Counted from the first letter of the stretch, positions 1 to 9,309 are shown. The stretch is 64,000 bases of DNA from Brevibacillus brevis (GCF_900637055.1 NZ_LR134338.1:1218501-1282500); one strand, 5' to 3'. Numbers and translations: made by a program. The notes: generated from the sequence alone by a model not told the origin.

Positions 1-7
1 TGGTTGA

Positions 8-706
8 TCACTCATAAATGTTTCCGCTCGCAAGCGCACGGATTTTTTCTCGATCCTTGATAATCAGTGCGCTTTTTTTGCGTTCGATCACGGATGCTGC
101 ACAAAGGTTGCGGATCACCCGGTTCAAATGTCGGTAGCTGGTGCCCAACAGCTCGGCTACCTCTGTCAGCTTCGCCGTCTTTAGCTCCTCGGAAGCAGTC
201 GACCCTGTGTCGCTGGACAGCGTGGAGAGCAAATAGCTGGCAAAGCGATTTTCAACGGGATACAACAGATTCAGGCTGGTGGAGTTCGATGATGTATGCA
301 GCTTGTGACTGATTTTATGGAGAATGAATTGCAAAAAAGGCGGGTGGTTCTGGTAGTTTTCCTGCAAAACTTTGAAGGGAAGACTGACCACGAGACTGCG
401 ATGGACAAACTCAACCGTATTGCGGACCTCGCATTGTGTGACATATTCGACGTCTCCGATAATCGCGAGTGGATTGTTAAAGCGCAGCAACAAAGATTTT
501 CCGTTAGGAAGCGTCGTGAAAATTTTGATTTTTCCCTTCAGAATGAAGTACATGTGGTGAAGCTGGTCGCCCTTCGAACAGAGGATGTCACCCTTCTCAG
601 CCTGATACAGGCGCATTTCATGGAGGGTAACGGCATCAAAAATATCGGGCAAAGGACTAGTTTGCACCAGCGTATGCAAAAGGGTGCGGTCGTGAAGTTC
701 TTTCAT
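8..706 (-). CDS. Crp/Fnr-family transcription regulator
   Basis: Cytoplasmic one-component regulator of 232 aa, the usual Crp/Fnr length. Residues about 25-130 read as a cyclic-nucleotide-binding-type jelly roll (GDQLHHMYFILKGKIKIF region), and about 165-215 as a winged helix (LTEVAELLGTSYRHLNRVI), resembling YeiL-type members. There is no N-terminal cysteine cluster as in FNR, so an iron-sulphur sensor is unlikely. The ATG start has GGAGG eight bases upstream. It diverges from the dehydrogenase at 899, and the perfect palindrome between them could be its operator. The ligand cannot be read from the sequence. Confidence 0.85.
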   Translation of the reverse strand: MKELHDRTLLHTLVQTSPLPDIFDAVTLHEMRLYQAEKGDILCSKGDQLHHMYFILKGKIKIFTTLPNGKSLLLRFNNPLAIIGDVEYVTQCEVRNTVEFVHRSLVVSLPFKVLQENYQNHPPFLQFILHKISHKLHTSSNSTSLNLLYPVENRFASYLLSTLSSDTGSTASEELKTAKLTEVAELLGTSYRHLNRVIRNLCAASVIERKKSALIIKDREKIRALASGNIYE

Positions 707-773
707 GTATCAAGCCTCCTGCTCGTTTGCTTGCAGGCTATACCCTCTTTAGTAAAAGGCATTTGCGCACGAA

Positions 774-797
774 AAAAAAGGACATATGTCCTTTTTT
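774..797. promoter_or_regulatory. 24-bp perfect palindrome between divergent genes
   Basis: Each half is AAAAAAGGACAT and the two halves meet with no loop. It sits between the start of the Crp/Fnr gene (706) and the start of the dehydrogenase (899). Divergent genes do not need a terminator here, so a dimeric operator is the better reading. A TACAAT -10-like element at 851-856 has no good -35, which would fit an activator-dependent promoter. Function is inferred. Confidence 0.45.
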
Positions 798-898
798 CCA
801 TTTAAACACATAAAGACGCGTAGCAGGAATATTCGGATAGATTCGAGAAGTACAATTGTCGAGATAACAGGAAAGAGAGAAACGAAGGAGTGGTTCAC

Positions 899-1783
899 AT
901 GGCTTTGCCTGTAAGTGATAGAATCATTGGATTTGTAGGAACGGGTGTCATGGGGAAAAGCATGGCAAACCATTTTCTGCAAGCAGGATATACAGTGCTG
1001 GTGTACACGCGTACAAAGGAAAAAGCGGCAGATTTGCTGGCAGCCGGTGCGATTTGGAAGGAACATGTCAGTGAGCTGGCAAAAGAGGCAAACGTCATCA
1101 TCACAATGGTCGGCTATCCATCTGATGTCGAGGAAGTGTATCTTGGCGCGGACGGAATTGTGGCAAATGCGAAGCCGGGCACTTATTTGATCGATATGAC
1201 GACATCGAAGCCGTCGCTGGCGAAACATATTTATGAGGAAGCCAAAAAGCACGAGCTGCATTCCCTGGATGCGCCTGTCTCCGGTGGAGATGTGGGGGCA
1301 CGGGAAGCGCGCCTGACCATCATGGTTGGCGGCGATCAGGAAGTATTTGAGGCGATGGAGTCTGTGTTTAGGATCATGGGGACAAACGTTGTGTTGCAGG
1401 GTGGACCAGGTGCAGGCCAGCATACCAAAATGTGCAACCAAATTTGTATTGCCACAAACATGATCGGTGTGTGTGAAGCGATCGCGTATGCGAAAAAAGC
1501 AGGTCTGGACCCGGAGAAAGTGCTGACGAGCATTGGAGCGGGTGCCGCAGGCAGCTGGTCGCTGTCGAATCTGGCGCCGCGCATGATCGCAGGCAACTTT
1601 GCACCTGGCTTTTACGTCAAACATTTTATCAAGGACATGGGAATCGCATTGGAAGCAGCGGAGGAAATGGGGCTGATGACACCAGGACTCGCACTCTCCA
1701 AATCGCTCTATGAAGAACTGGCAGCGAACGGTGAGGCTGATAGCGGCACACAAGCCTTGATCAAATGGTTTGAAGGCAAATAA
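899..1783 (+). CDS. NAD(P)-dependent beta-hydroxyacid dehydrogenase
   Basis: About 294 aa, the normal size for the 3-hydroxyisobutyrate / tartronate semialdehyde reductase family, which oxidises or reduces beta-hydroxyacids in the cytoplasm. The N-terminus has a Rossmann nucleotide loop (GFVGTGVMGKSMANH), a substrate loop follows (DAPVSGGDVGAREA), and the catalytic lysine is in GAGQHTKMCNQ. I prefer ATG 899 over an in-frame GTG at 890 because GAAGGAG lies 8 bases before it and overlaps the GTG. The exact substrate is not readable. It may be controlled by the divergent Crp/Fnr regulator. Confidence 0.9.
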   Translation: MALPVSDRIIGFVGTGVMGKSMANHFLQAGYTVLVYTRTKEKAADLLAAGAIWKEHVSELAKEANVIITMVGYPSDVEEVYLGADGIVANAKPGTYLIDMTTSKPSLAKHIYEEAKKHELHSLDAPVSGGDVGAREARLTIMVGGDQEVFEAMESVFRIMGTNVVLQGGPGAGQHTKMCNQICIATNMIGVCEAIAYAKKAGLDPEKVLTSIGAGAAGSWSLSNLAPRMIAGNFAPGFYVKHFIKDMGIALEAAEEMGLMTPGLALSKSLYEELAANGEADSGTQALIKWFEGK

Positions 1784-1790
1784 AAACAAA

Positions 1791-1820
1791 AAGGAGCCCT
1801 TCTCACGAGGGGCTCCTTTC
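1791..1820. terminator. Bidirectional intrinsic terminator
   Basis: Stem AAGGAGCCC / GGGCTCCTT with a 10-base loop, between two convergent genes. T-rich on the right and A-rich on the left, so it can serve both. Confidence 0.75.
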
Positions 1821-1834
1821 TCTATGTCTATCTG

Positions 1835-2887
1835 TCACGTGTTGACTTGTACATCTTTTGGAACGGATCTATTTTTGGCAGGGGGTTGCTCCATTTTCTT
1901 CACTTCAAAGATGTCTAGCAAAAAAACAAAGGACGGAATCCCGACAATCAGCCCCCATACGCCAAAGAAATGCTCGGAAAAGATCAGGACGACAAACGTA
2001 TAGAAGATCGGCAAGTGAGTCTTGGTTGCCATCAAGCGAGGATTCAACACATAGGCCTCAAGCGCGTGAATCACCATGATAAAAATGAGCAAATAGACGA
2101 CGGTTGCGATACCACCAACACTATAGGCGATGGCACTGAGCGGAATCAATGAAATGGCGACACCTGCAACCGGAATGAGCCCCAGTATGAAGACCATAAT
2201 CGCGAGTCCCAATAGATTCGGAAAGCCCATGATCCATAATCCGATGACGGTGAAGGTCGTATTGAATAAGGCGATCAACAGCTGTGTTTCGATTACTTTG
2301 CCAAAGGTCAGGATGAATTTTTGGCTGAAGTAGGCGATTTCGTTGTACAGCCAGGATAATTTGCTCGTACGAAATTGAGCGGTAAACGTAACGACATTGT
2401 CTTTGCCGAGCAGGAAAAACAGACTCAGAATAATCGCCAGAAAGACATTGAACCCAACGTTTCTGACTACTGCGAGAAAATCAAGGCTGCCCTGAACGAT
2501 GCCCTTCATATCGAGCTTCCCAACAACAGACATAAGATAAGGGGCCAACTCATTGTGCTGATTTTGGTGGTACACTTGCTCGATGAGATGGAACAATTGT
2601 CCGGTTTGATGAATAAGCGCCGGAATGGCTTTCATCCCTCCCACAACGAGAAAGAACGTCAGCAACATATAGAGAAAAATGAGAATCAGCTTGGGATGGA
2701 TCGGCACGACTTTGTGTGTGAGACGTGTGAGGTATTGATGCAGCCGATTCATTAAATAGGTAACTAAAAAGGTTAGCAAAACCATGTTCAGCATACTTCC
2801 CAAGGAGTAAAGCAGCAAACAAAACAACGCTAAAATCCCAAATCGTCTGACATCCGGCTTTTGCAAGGCGGCAGCAAAGAAATTCAT
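1835..2887 (-). CDS. AI-2E-family (YtvI/PerM-like) membrane permease
   Basis: About 350 aa integral membrane protein with roughly seven or eight hydrophobic segments. Residues about 200-330 (GFPNLLGLAIMVFILGLIPVAG region and the following PLSAIAY) match the AI-2E transporter family, whose members export small molecules or exchange ions. The reading frame extends upstream to 2962, but the ATG at 2887 (MNFFAAALQ) is preceded by GGAAAGG at 8 bases, while the upstream in-frame codons lack such a site. The substrate is unknown. It converges with the dehydrogenase. Confidence 0.85.
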   Translation of the reverse strand: MNFFAAALQKPDVRRFGILALFCLLLYSLGSMLNMVLLTFLVTYLMNRLHQYLTRLTHKVVPIHPKLILIFLYMLLTFFLVVGGMKAIPALIHQTGQLFHLIEQVYHQNQHNELAPYLMSVVGKLDMKGIVQGSLDFLAVVRNVGFNVFLAIILSLFFLLGKDNVVTFTAQFRTSKLSWLYNEIAYFSQKFILTFGKVIETQLLIALFNTTFTVIGLWIMGFPNLLGLAIMVFILGLIPVAGVAISLIPLSAIAYSVGGIATVVYLLIFIMVIHALEAYVLNPRLMATKTHLPIFYTFVVLIFSEHFFGVWGLIVGIPSFVFLLDIFEVKKMEQPPAKNRSVPKDVQVNT

Positions 2888-3090
2888 GGGAACATCCTTT
2901 CCAAGTGCTCTTATAAGCACTCCCATCCGTATACGATGATTATACTGCGTCGGTGTGAACAATTATAGCACGCTTAAAAGCGAGTGGACGGAAAGAAAAG
3001 GTTCCAGTTGCTTGAAAAAGTGTAGCGAAACTATTTCACCCTACGAAGCGTCAAAGGAAGGGAATATTTGCCAAGGGAGGCTAATCACCA

Positions 3091-6003
3091 ATGAAAATCA
3101 AAACAAAAACCATCAGTCTGGTTACCGCAGTCTTACTCGGGGCAAGTGCTTTGACTACTTCTGTCCATGCTGCTGCGTTTTCCCAGATTCAGCCGTATCT
3201 AACAGACTACAAGATCGGTTTTACGGACGGCAACAAGCTGGTCACACAGGCCATTTATGATGATTTTCAGCTAACTTCTTCAGGCATAATCGTAACTAAG
3301 GGCGGTAAAAAAGGAATTCTCGACGTGCGGACAGGGAAAGAAATAACCCCTGTGATTTGGGATAACATTGACATTCCCGATTCCAAAAATATCGCCATTG
3401 TTCAAAAAGGCGGCTGGTTCCAATATATCGACTTGAAGACGCGCAAACTGTCGAACATGAAGTTTGCTGGGGCGCATCCGTATTATTTGTCCGCAGGGCA
3501 AGGGACGGCGATTATGCTGCTGGGAAAATCATCGATGTTGCTCAATGGGGATGGCAAGGTCCTCGTTCCTCCATTTGCGGGCAAGCTGACGACGGTGCAA
3601 CTCGTTGCTCCTGATCAGACGGAAAATAAAGAGGCGGAGAAAAAGCGATATTTCGTCGCGACCACGCCCAAAGAGCTTATCATGTACGATCCTGCTTCCG
3701 GCAAAAAGCTGTTTGCACTGGTAAAGGCAGAACTGATTCCGAACGAAGGTGGTCCAGACACCGCGTATCTTAAGGTGCGATCTGGTGGAAAAGAAGGCTT
3801 GATTGATCGCAATGGAAAGTACGTACTGGAGCCCAAATACAACGCGATTTATATATGGAATAATGGGTACTTTCAGGTGATTGGGCCAAAAGGACAAGGG
3901 TTGTGGAAAGACGGACGGATGCTGGCAGAGCCCATATATAAAGAAGTGGGGATCGAACACCAAAATCCGGATGTGTACTACACCGTAACTGGAGATGTGG
4001 CCACGTATCATTCCGTTGCCAAAGGTACAGCACATCCATTCAAAAAAGGCGCCCAATTTTTACATGGGAGCTATGTACTGGGACAGGACCCTAAGACGAA
4101 TCTGTACGGAGTCGCCCAGGTTGGAGGAGGAACGGTCATACCGTTCACTTATTCTTCGGTAGAAGGTCCGCCAGCTGCACGCTTGCTCGTCCGTAGCGAC
4201 GGCAAAAAAGCGATCCTCCCAGCCTGGGGAAAAGAAGTCAAGGAGCCTGATTTCTGGTTTGACTCGTATGTGACATTGGGCAGCTACAGCATGCTTAGCA
4301 TCAAGGACGGCACCAAAATCGGACTTTATTCTGAAAATGAAGGCTTGGTCCTGCCTCCTGTAGAGAATCGGGTCATTCGCTACGAGGAAGCTACAGGACA
4401 GGTGCTGGTGACTGAGCCAGATGGCAAGGTGATGCGATACAGCCACGGAGGGAAACAACAAGACGCTGGCAATGCAAAACCGTTGTCCGATGATTTGACG
4501 ACCATGTATCAGCCAGGAAAAGGCGTTATGATCGTGGACCGCAAGACGAACCAACCAGTCAGCAAGCTCTACCAATCTGTCTACTTGGATTCTGAAAGCA
4601 AGCTGATTGTTGCAATGGATCGTGATTGGACCGATTTGTATACGCCAGAGGGCAAGCTGTTGACTACAGAGAACAAAGTGGGGATGTGGAAGGGTGGCAA
4701 CGACAGATCGCCAATCACCCTGATCAAAGTGGCTGACTCCGTATACACCATGGGTGTAAGACCGGGTGTCGTCGGAATATCAATGAGCAAGACCGATGGC
4801 GGGCAGCTTCAGGTCGTCAGCGATGCAATTTATCGCGATGTAACTGAAAGAATGCTGCAGGATCACAAAATCGCGATAGCGGCACGTGTAGACGGCACCT
4901 TTGATATATGGGCACCAGAAGGAAATCAGCTTGTAAATAAGCTCACGGGTGTGAAAGGTTATATTGCAGAGGCCGATTTCGATAAGCTGTTCGTTCAAAC
5001 GAGCGCAGGATGGGACGTATACTCATCAGAGCTGCAGCGCTTGAGCACAGGGGATTATCAGTCATTGAAGTTTTTGATTTTACCGGATCGCAAGCAGAGT
5101 GCCATCGTTTATCAGGATAAAAAGGCGGGATTACGCGGACTGCTGTCTATGGATGGCAAGGTGCTGACAAGTGCCAAGTTTGAGACGATTATGCCGGTTG
5201 ACCAGTTATTTCTGCAATTGTGGAGCACTTCTGCCAGTCAGCCTCCATATGTGTTCACGACAAAAGACCAATTCGGCTATCTCGGTCATGGCGGGCAAGA
5301 ACTGTTTGCCACCCGATTCCTGACGAAAAAGCCAGTAGTCTCCTATCGTCCAATCACCTTCCAATCCTTTTCTGCCTACTCAGATTTGATGCGGCAAAGA
5401 CCGCTGGAGCTGATCGATTTCGGCAAACCGTATAGCTGGCCAGCTGGTGGCAACAGTGAGAGCCATTTCTTTGCCAATCTGGCGCTTTATTTGAATCTGC
5501 CGAAGGATGCAGGAAAGCAAGCGGTACTTTCAGAACTGGTGTCCAAGGGTATCATCAAAGCCGATGAGAATCGTTCTGTCATGAGCGACGAGGATATGTT
5601 CCGAGTGGCTTATTTCATGGCGACAGGCAAAACAAGTCAAGCGATGACGACGCCACAGGTGATGGAGTGGGCACAGAAGCGGGGAATTGTGCCGGTGCGA
5701 GAGGGAATGAGCTACTACATGACGATGGATTTGTACGCGGAGTATCAGCACATCCTGATGACAGAGCTCATGCGTTCCCTCAAAGGAAAGAAAGTGCTCA
5801 AGCCAAAGGTGTTAACGACGGCTTCACTCAGTGACGCACAACAGCAAATGCTCACAACAGCACTGATCGTGAACGGCAACCCGGCCAATCAACTGTCATT
5901 GCCGCTCCCGCAAGCTGAGTGGCAGAAAGCCATTCAAGGCTTGGTCAACCAGTATAACAAGCAAGCGGCTCAATTGCTTGCGGCCTATGAAGCGAAGCTG
6001 TGA
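3091..6003 (+). CDS. Secreted WG-repeat protein with possible SLH-like C-terminus
   Basis: 970 aa with an N-terminal signal peptide (basic MKIKTK, hydrophobic stretch, cleavage near VHAAA). The body carries many WG-type beta repeats of about 50-60 residues, such as GGKKGILDVRTGKEITPVIW and GKEGLIDRNGKYVLEPKYN. WG repeats occur in bacterial surface proteins of mostly unknown function. Residues about 800-900 (FANLALYLNLP... then alternating helices) resemble degenerate S-layer-homology repeats, which would tether it to the wall; this part is tentative. The start follows AGGGAGGCTAATCACC. It appears monocistronic, with a terminator just downstream. Confidence 0.85.
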   Translation: MKIKTKTISLVTAVLLGASALTTSVHAAAFSQIQPYLTDYKIGFTDGNKLVTQAIYDDFQLTSSGIIVTKGGKKGILDVRTGKEITPVIWDNIDIPDSKNIAIVQKGGWFQYIDLKTRKLSNMKFAGAHPYYLSAGQGTAIMLLGKSSMLLNGDGKVLVPPFAGKLTTVQLVAPDQTENKEAEKKRYFVATTPKELIMYDPASGKKLFALVKAELIPNEGGPDTAYLKVRSGGKEGLIDRNGKYVLEPKYNAIYIWNNGYFQVIGPKGQGLWKDGRMLAEPIYKEVGIEHQNPDVYYTVTGDVATYHSVAKGTAHPFKKGAQFLHGSYVLGQDPKTNLYGVAQVGGGTVIPFTYSSVEGPPAARLLVRSDGKKAILPAWGKEVKEPDFWFDSYVTLGSYSMLSIKDGTKIGLYSENEGLVLPPVENRVIRYEEATGQVLVTEPDGKVMRYSHGGKQQDAGNAKPLSDDLTTMYQPGKGVMIVDRKTNQPVSKLYQSVYLDSESKLIVAMDRDWTDLYTPEGKLLTTENKVGMWKGGNDRSPITLIKVADSVYTMGVRPGVVGISMSKTDGGQLQVVSDAIYRDVTERMLQDHKIAIAARVDGTFDIWAPEGNQLVNKLTGVKGYIAEADFDKLFVQTSAGWDVYSSELQRLSTGDYQSLKFLILPDRKQSAIVYQDKKAGLRGLLSMDGKVLTSAKFETIMPVDQLFLQLWSTSASQPPYVFTTKDQFGYLGHGGQELFATRFLTKKPVVSYRPITFQSFSAYSDLMRQRPLELIDFGKPYSWPAGGNSESHFFANLALYLNLPKDAGKQAVLSELVSKGIIKADENRSVMSDEDMFRVAYFMATGKTSQAMTTPQVMEWAQKRGIVPVREGMSYYMTMDLYAEYQHILMTELMRSLKGKKVLKPKVLTTASLSDAQQQMLTTALIVNGNPANQLSLPLPQAEWQKAIQGLVNQYNKQAAQLLAAYEAKL

Positions 6004-6017
6004 GCAGATAAACGTAC

Positions 6018-6047
6018 AGGCGCGGGTGTTCATCCTGCGCCTTTTTT
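6018..6047 (+). terminator. Intrinsic terminator after WG-repeat gene
   Basis: Stem AGGCGC / GCGCCT around a 13-base loop, followed by six T. Confidence 0.7.
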
Positions 6048-6108
6048 GGTCGATAAGAATTTATAAAATTCTCATCGACATAAGTGCAACTACGGCTCCG
6101 CCCAAAGG

Positions 6109-6127
6109 CTTGGCGCAGCCAAGTTTT
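6109..6127. terminator. Short hairpin with T tail
   Basis: CTTGGC-GCA-GCCAAG followed by TTTT. It lies between the WG-repeat gene and the leftward small membrane gene, and either transcript could use it. Confidence 0.4.
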
Positions 6128-6136
6128 CTAATGCTA

Positions 6137-6319
6137 TTAAAAAAACGGCCAATATTTTACAATTAACCAATAGAAGGCAGCGTGAACGCAAGCCGTGACG
6201 GCCAAGGACACAATGAACGAGACAAACGAAATCTGATCGAGCTTGTAAGCGACAAAGAAAAATATCGTAAAGGCAATAAAGGCGATAAACGTGCCCTCTT
6301 CCAAATAAGCAACTGCCAT
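6137..6319 (-). CDS. Small two-helix membrane protein
   Basis: About 60 aa with two strongly hydrophobic segments (FIAFIAFTIFFFVAY and FVSFIVSLAVTACVHAAF). The frame opens earlier, but GAGGTGG lies 7 bases before the ATG at 6319 (MAVAYLEEG) and too close to the preceding in-frame ATG at 6325. It diverges from the acetyltransferase at 6357. I do not recognise the family and assign no function. Confidence 0.55.
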   Translation of the reverse strand: MAVAYLEEGTFIAFIAFTIFFFVAYKLDQISFVSFIVSLAVTACVHAAFYWLIVKYWPFF

Positions 6320-6356
6320 ATTCATTCCACCTCGATTCAAGAAAGGATACGTACCC

Positions 6357-6854
6357 ATGATGATTGCTGTTGAAAAATTAAGCATACAAGATGCAGCCAG
6401 CTTGTTTCAATTTGAAGTCCGTAATCGAGCCTTTTTCGAAAAATCGGTTCCCAGTCGGGGAGACGCTTACTACCAATATGACCATTTTTTACGAGGTCTG
6501 CAAGCCTTGCTCGACGAGCAGGCGCAAGGAATCTCGTTTTTTGGCCTCATCAAAAACAGCCAGGGTGACATCTTGGGAAGAATGAATTTGGTAGACATCG
6601 AGAAAGACGAAGGAATCGGACATCTCGGCTATCGGGTCGGGGAAGATACCGCTGGAAAAGGCGTGGCTTCGCAAGCACTGAAGGTCTTTTTGGAGGGGCA
6701 TGTTCCCCACTTGAATGTCAGAATGATCTGTGCGAAAACAACACCGGATAATATCTCATCACAAAAAGTATTGTTGAAAAATGGATTCGAGTCCTATGAC
6801 ATGGAGCCGGAAAGCGCGGATGATTTTCTTCACTATCGCTTGTTCATTGTCTAA
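6357..6854 (+). CDS. GNAT N-acetyltransferase, RimJ/RimL-like
   Basis: 165 aa, typical single-domain GNAT size. Visible signatures are the RimJ/L-type opening, a central DILGRMNLVDIE strand, the acetyl-CoA loop region YRVGEDTAGKGVASQAL and the C-terminal SSQKVLLKNGFESY. Members acetylate protein N-termini, antibiotics or small amines with acetyl-CoA; the acceptor is not readable. A paralogous N-terminus (EVRNR-F) occurs in the fusion protein at 9655. Confidence 0.85.
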   Translation: MMIAVEKLSIQDAASLFQFEVRNRAFFEKSVPSRGDAYYQYDHFLRGLQALLDEQAQGISFFGLIKNSQGDILGRMNLVDIEKDEGIGHLGYRVGEDTAGKGVASQALKVFLEGHVPHLNVRMICAKTTPDNISSQKVLLKNGFESYDMEPESADDFLHYRLFIV

Positions 6855-6913
6855 TAAGCAATAATTTGGTATTGTATGGAAAGTTTGTTAATAGAGCGAA
6901 GTGGGGGATAGAG

Positions 6914-8530
6914 ATGAAACGTCCAGGCAAGATCATTGCGAAGATTCTGGTGTCGACAGGAGTGTTGGCTTCCTCCGTAGGATATGCTTCAGCGAACGAA
7001 GTAAAATCCCAGGAAACAAGTGCTACCTCTTTACATAAGGTTTTGCGGTTGAACTTGATTGATCAGCCAGGTCAATTGGACCCCGCAATGGCTGAGGATG
7101 AAGCGATGTTTTCTGTGATGCACACGATGTTTGATGGGTTGGTCCGCTTAGGTCCGGATGGAAAAGTTCAGCCATCAATCGCCCAGAAAATAGACGTATC
7201 CGATGATAGGAAAACATATACGTTTCATTTGCGTGAGGCGAAGTGGAGCAATGGCGATCCAGTCACTGCCCATGACTTCGAATATGCGTGGAAGCGTGCG
7301 CTAGACCCGAAAACAGATAGTTCCTATTCCTATTTGCTCTATTCCATCAAAAATGCGGAGCAAGCCAACACAGGCGAGATGAAGCTGGACGAGGTAGGAG
7401 TAAAAGCCATCGATGCCAAGACATTGCGCGTAGAGTTAGAGCAGCCTACACCGTTTTTTACAGAGTTAACGGCAGCACCGATTTTTTACCCCGTGAACAA
7501 AAAGCTCGATGAGAAGAACCCTGGATGGTACCGAAAAGCTGCGACGCATGTCGGGAACGGACCTTTCAAATTAGTTTCCGCAGATAAAGAGAAAATCACG
7601 GTGGTCAAAAACGACCTGTACTGGGATAAAGCGGCTGTGAAGCTGGACAAGCTGGAATTTGACGTGATTCAGGATGAGAATAAACAGCTGTCTATGTTCG
7701 ATAATTACAAGTCTGACTGGGCAGGCGCTCCGTTTGGATCTCTGCCCGTCGAGGCGTTGCCTGCACTGAATTACCAAGAAATATTGCAAACAAAGCCGGT
7801 TGCAGGTGTTTACTGGTACAAGTTCAACACCGAGCAGGCACCGTTTACCAACGCCAAGATTCGCAAAGCGTTTGCCTATGCAATGAATCGTCAGGCGATT
7901 GATGAGGTGCTGCTCGATGGTGTGCAAATACCTGCTACAGGTGCTCTGCCGCCTACGATGAACCTGAAAAAGGATGGCTACTTCAAGGATAACGATCAGG
8001 AGACAGCAAAAAAGCTGCTGGCCGAGGGCATGAAGGAGCTGGGAATGACAAAGCTCCCGCCAATAACCTTGTCCTATAACAAGTCCGAGCATCATCGCTT
8101 GGTCGCAGAAATGATTCAAAAGCAGTGGAAGCAAACACTAGGTGTGGATGTCACACTGCATGATCAAGAATGGAAAGTGTTTTTGGAAGATGTAAAGAAT
8201 GGCAAGTATCAGATTGCACGGACGGGCTGGCATGCAGATTACAATGATCCGAGCAACTATTTGGAGCTGCTCAAGGAGAAGGATGGAGGCAGCAATGATA
8301 CCGGATGGGAAAACAAAAAGTATCAAGAGCTTTTGAATCAATCCGTGACGGTGAAAGATCCTGAGAAACGAAAGCAGCTGCTGGCTCAGGCAGAAGCGAT
8401 CCTGATGGAGGAAATGCCCGTTGCTCCGGTATACTTTTATACCAGACATTGGGTTCAAGATGAGAAGCTAAAAGATGTTGTCATGGATCATCAAGGCGTG
8501 GTCGATTACAAGTGGGCTTCCAAAGAATAA
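6914..8530 (+). CDS. Oligopeptide ABC transporter substrate-binding protein (OppA/DppE-like)
   Basis: About 538 aa, SBP_bac_5 family. The sequence opens with a basic n-region and signal peptide, then RLNLIDQPGQLDPAMAEDE and HTMFDGLVRLGPDGKVQPSIA, typical of cluster C peptide-binding proteins; YTFHLREAKWSNGDPVTAHDF is the usual family motif. Such proteins deliver extracellular peptides to an Opp/Dpp permease, but no permease genes adjoin. Oddly the signal peptide has no lipobox cysteine, ending GYASANEV, so it looks freely secreted or otherwise retained. The ATG has GTGGGGGATAGAG upstream; the open frame from 6866 lacks a site. Confidence 0.88.
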   Translation: MKRPGKIIAKILVSTGVLASSVGYASANEVKSQETSATSLHKVLRLNLIDQPGQLDPAMAEDEAMFSVMHTMFDGLVRLGPDGKVQPSIAQKIDVSDDRKTYTFHLREAKWSNGDPVTAHDFEYAWKRALDPKTDSSYSYLLYSIKNAEQANTGEMKLDEVGVKAIDAKTLRVELEQPTPFFTELTAAPIFYPVNKKLDEKNPGWYRKAATHVGNGPFKLVSADKEKITVVKNDLYWDKAAVKLDKLEFDVIQDENKQLSMFDNYKSDWAGAPFGSLPVEALPALNYQEILQTKPVAGVYWYKFNTEQAPFTNAKIRKAFAYAMNRQAIDEVLLDGVQIPATGALPPTMNLKKDGYFKDNDQETAKKLLAEGMKELGMTKLPPITLSYNKSEHHRLVAEMIQKQWKQTLGVDVTLHDQEWKVFLEDVKNGKYQIARTGWHADYNDPSNYLELLKEKDGGSNDTGWENKKYQELLNQSVTVKDPEKRKQLLAQAEAILMEEMPVAPVYFYTRHWVQDEKLKDVVMDHQGVVDYKWASKE

Positions 8531-8549
8531 GGCGTTAAAAACACAAGAG

Positions 8550-8585
8550 AGTCCCCTTCCTGCTAAAAGGAAAGGGACTTTTTTT
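8550..8585. terminator. Bidirectional intrinsic terminator
   Basis: Stem AGTCCCCTTCC / GGAAAGGGACT with a short loop, followed by a run of seven T, between convergent genes. Confidence 0.8.
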
Positions 8586-8603
8586 CGTTTATGGGGTGTC
8601 CAA

Positions 8604-9122
8604 TCACGGTTCCCACGGGCGTCTGGTTCCAAGCATATCCGCGAGATGCCTGTTATCCTTGCGACGTATTTTACGTGCCGCAGCTCGCTCGTCAGCACCG
8701 TTGTGCAGGAATACTTCCTCTTCCGTCTCTGGCACGATCTTGGGCACGGGGGTAGGCCGCCCATCCTCGCCAATCGCGACGAACGTAAGAAATGATGTGG
8801 CACAGACGGTTCGAATGCCCGTTAGCAAATCCTCCGCAACAATTTTGACAAAGACCTCCATCGACGTGTTATGCGTCCATGTGACGAAGGCTTCGAGGGC
8901 AACCTCATTGTCCACCCGGATCGGCTGCAAAAAGTCGACGGAATCAGTAGAGGCGGTAACGACTGGTCCCCGGGCATGCTTCATGGCAGAGATCGCAGCA
9001 ACATCGTCGATATGCGCCATCAGCCTGCCGCCGAACAGCGTATTGTGATTGTTCGTATCCGGGGGCAGCACATGGCTTGCTTTGAACGTGCGAGACTCCC
9101 GAACAAAACGTTGAATCGTCAT
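8604..9122 (-). CDS. Hotdog-fold acyl-CoA thioesterase (YkhA-like)
   Basis: 172 aa. The hotdog motif HNTLFGGRLMAHIDDVAAI is near residues 26-46, followed by STDSVDFLQPI, as in the BFIT/YkhA acyl-CoA hydrolase family that releases free acids from acyl-CoA in the cytoplasm. Length matches the family. The tail after about residue 150 (RKIRRKDNRHLADML) is charged and variable. The gene stands alone, converging with the peptide-binding protein. Confidence 0.88.
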   Translation of the reverse strand: MTIQRFVRESRTFKASHVLPPDTNNHNTLFGGRLMAHIDDVAAISAMKHARGPVVTASTDSVDFLQPIRVDNEVALEAFVTWTHNTSMEVFVKIVAEDLLTGIRTVCATSFLTFVAIGEDGRPTPVPKIVPETEEEVFLHNGADERAAARKIRRKDNRHLADMLGTRRPWEP

Positions 9123-9280
9123 AAAGGTAGCTCCCTTCTTTCTTGCACTCGGATTATGAATGATGACAATCTTCTCTCCTTTTCATTGTTCCACAAAATA
9201 ATGGATCTATTCCTCTTCGTTGGAGTAAGACGGCGAATTTTATCAAAGGCTATGGATGGGATAAGATATGCGAGAGGATG

Positions 9281-9309
9281 TTGTCACGAACGTCATTTGC
9301 CGCTATACT
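9281..9309 (+). promoter_or_regulatory. Sigma-A type promoter
   Basis: TTGTCA, 17-base spacer, TATACT. It starts a transcript with a roughly 95-base leader that enters the 35-codon gene at 9410. Between 9123 and this promoter nothing else is visible. Confidence 0.7.

Noticed and set aside
774..797. Bidirectional terminator
   Set aside because: The flanking genes diverge, so a terminator makes little sense here; a loopless palindrome fits a protein-binding site better.
749..1789. Long minus-strand open frame of 346 codons
   Set aside because: It is the antisense of the dehydrogenase and overlaps it completely; its translation is rich in Cys/His/Arg and has no family signature.
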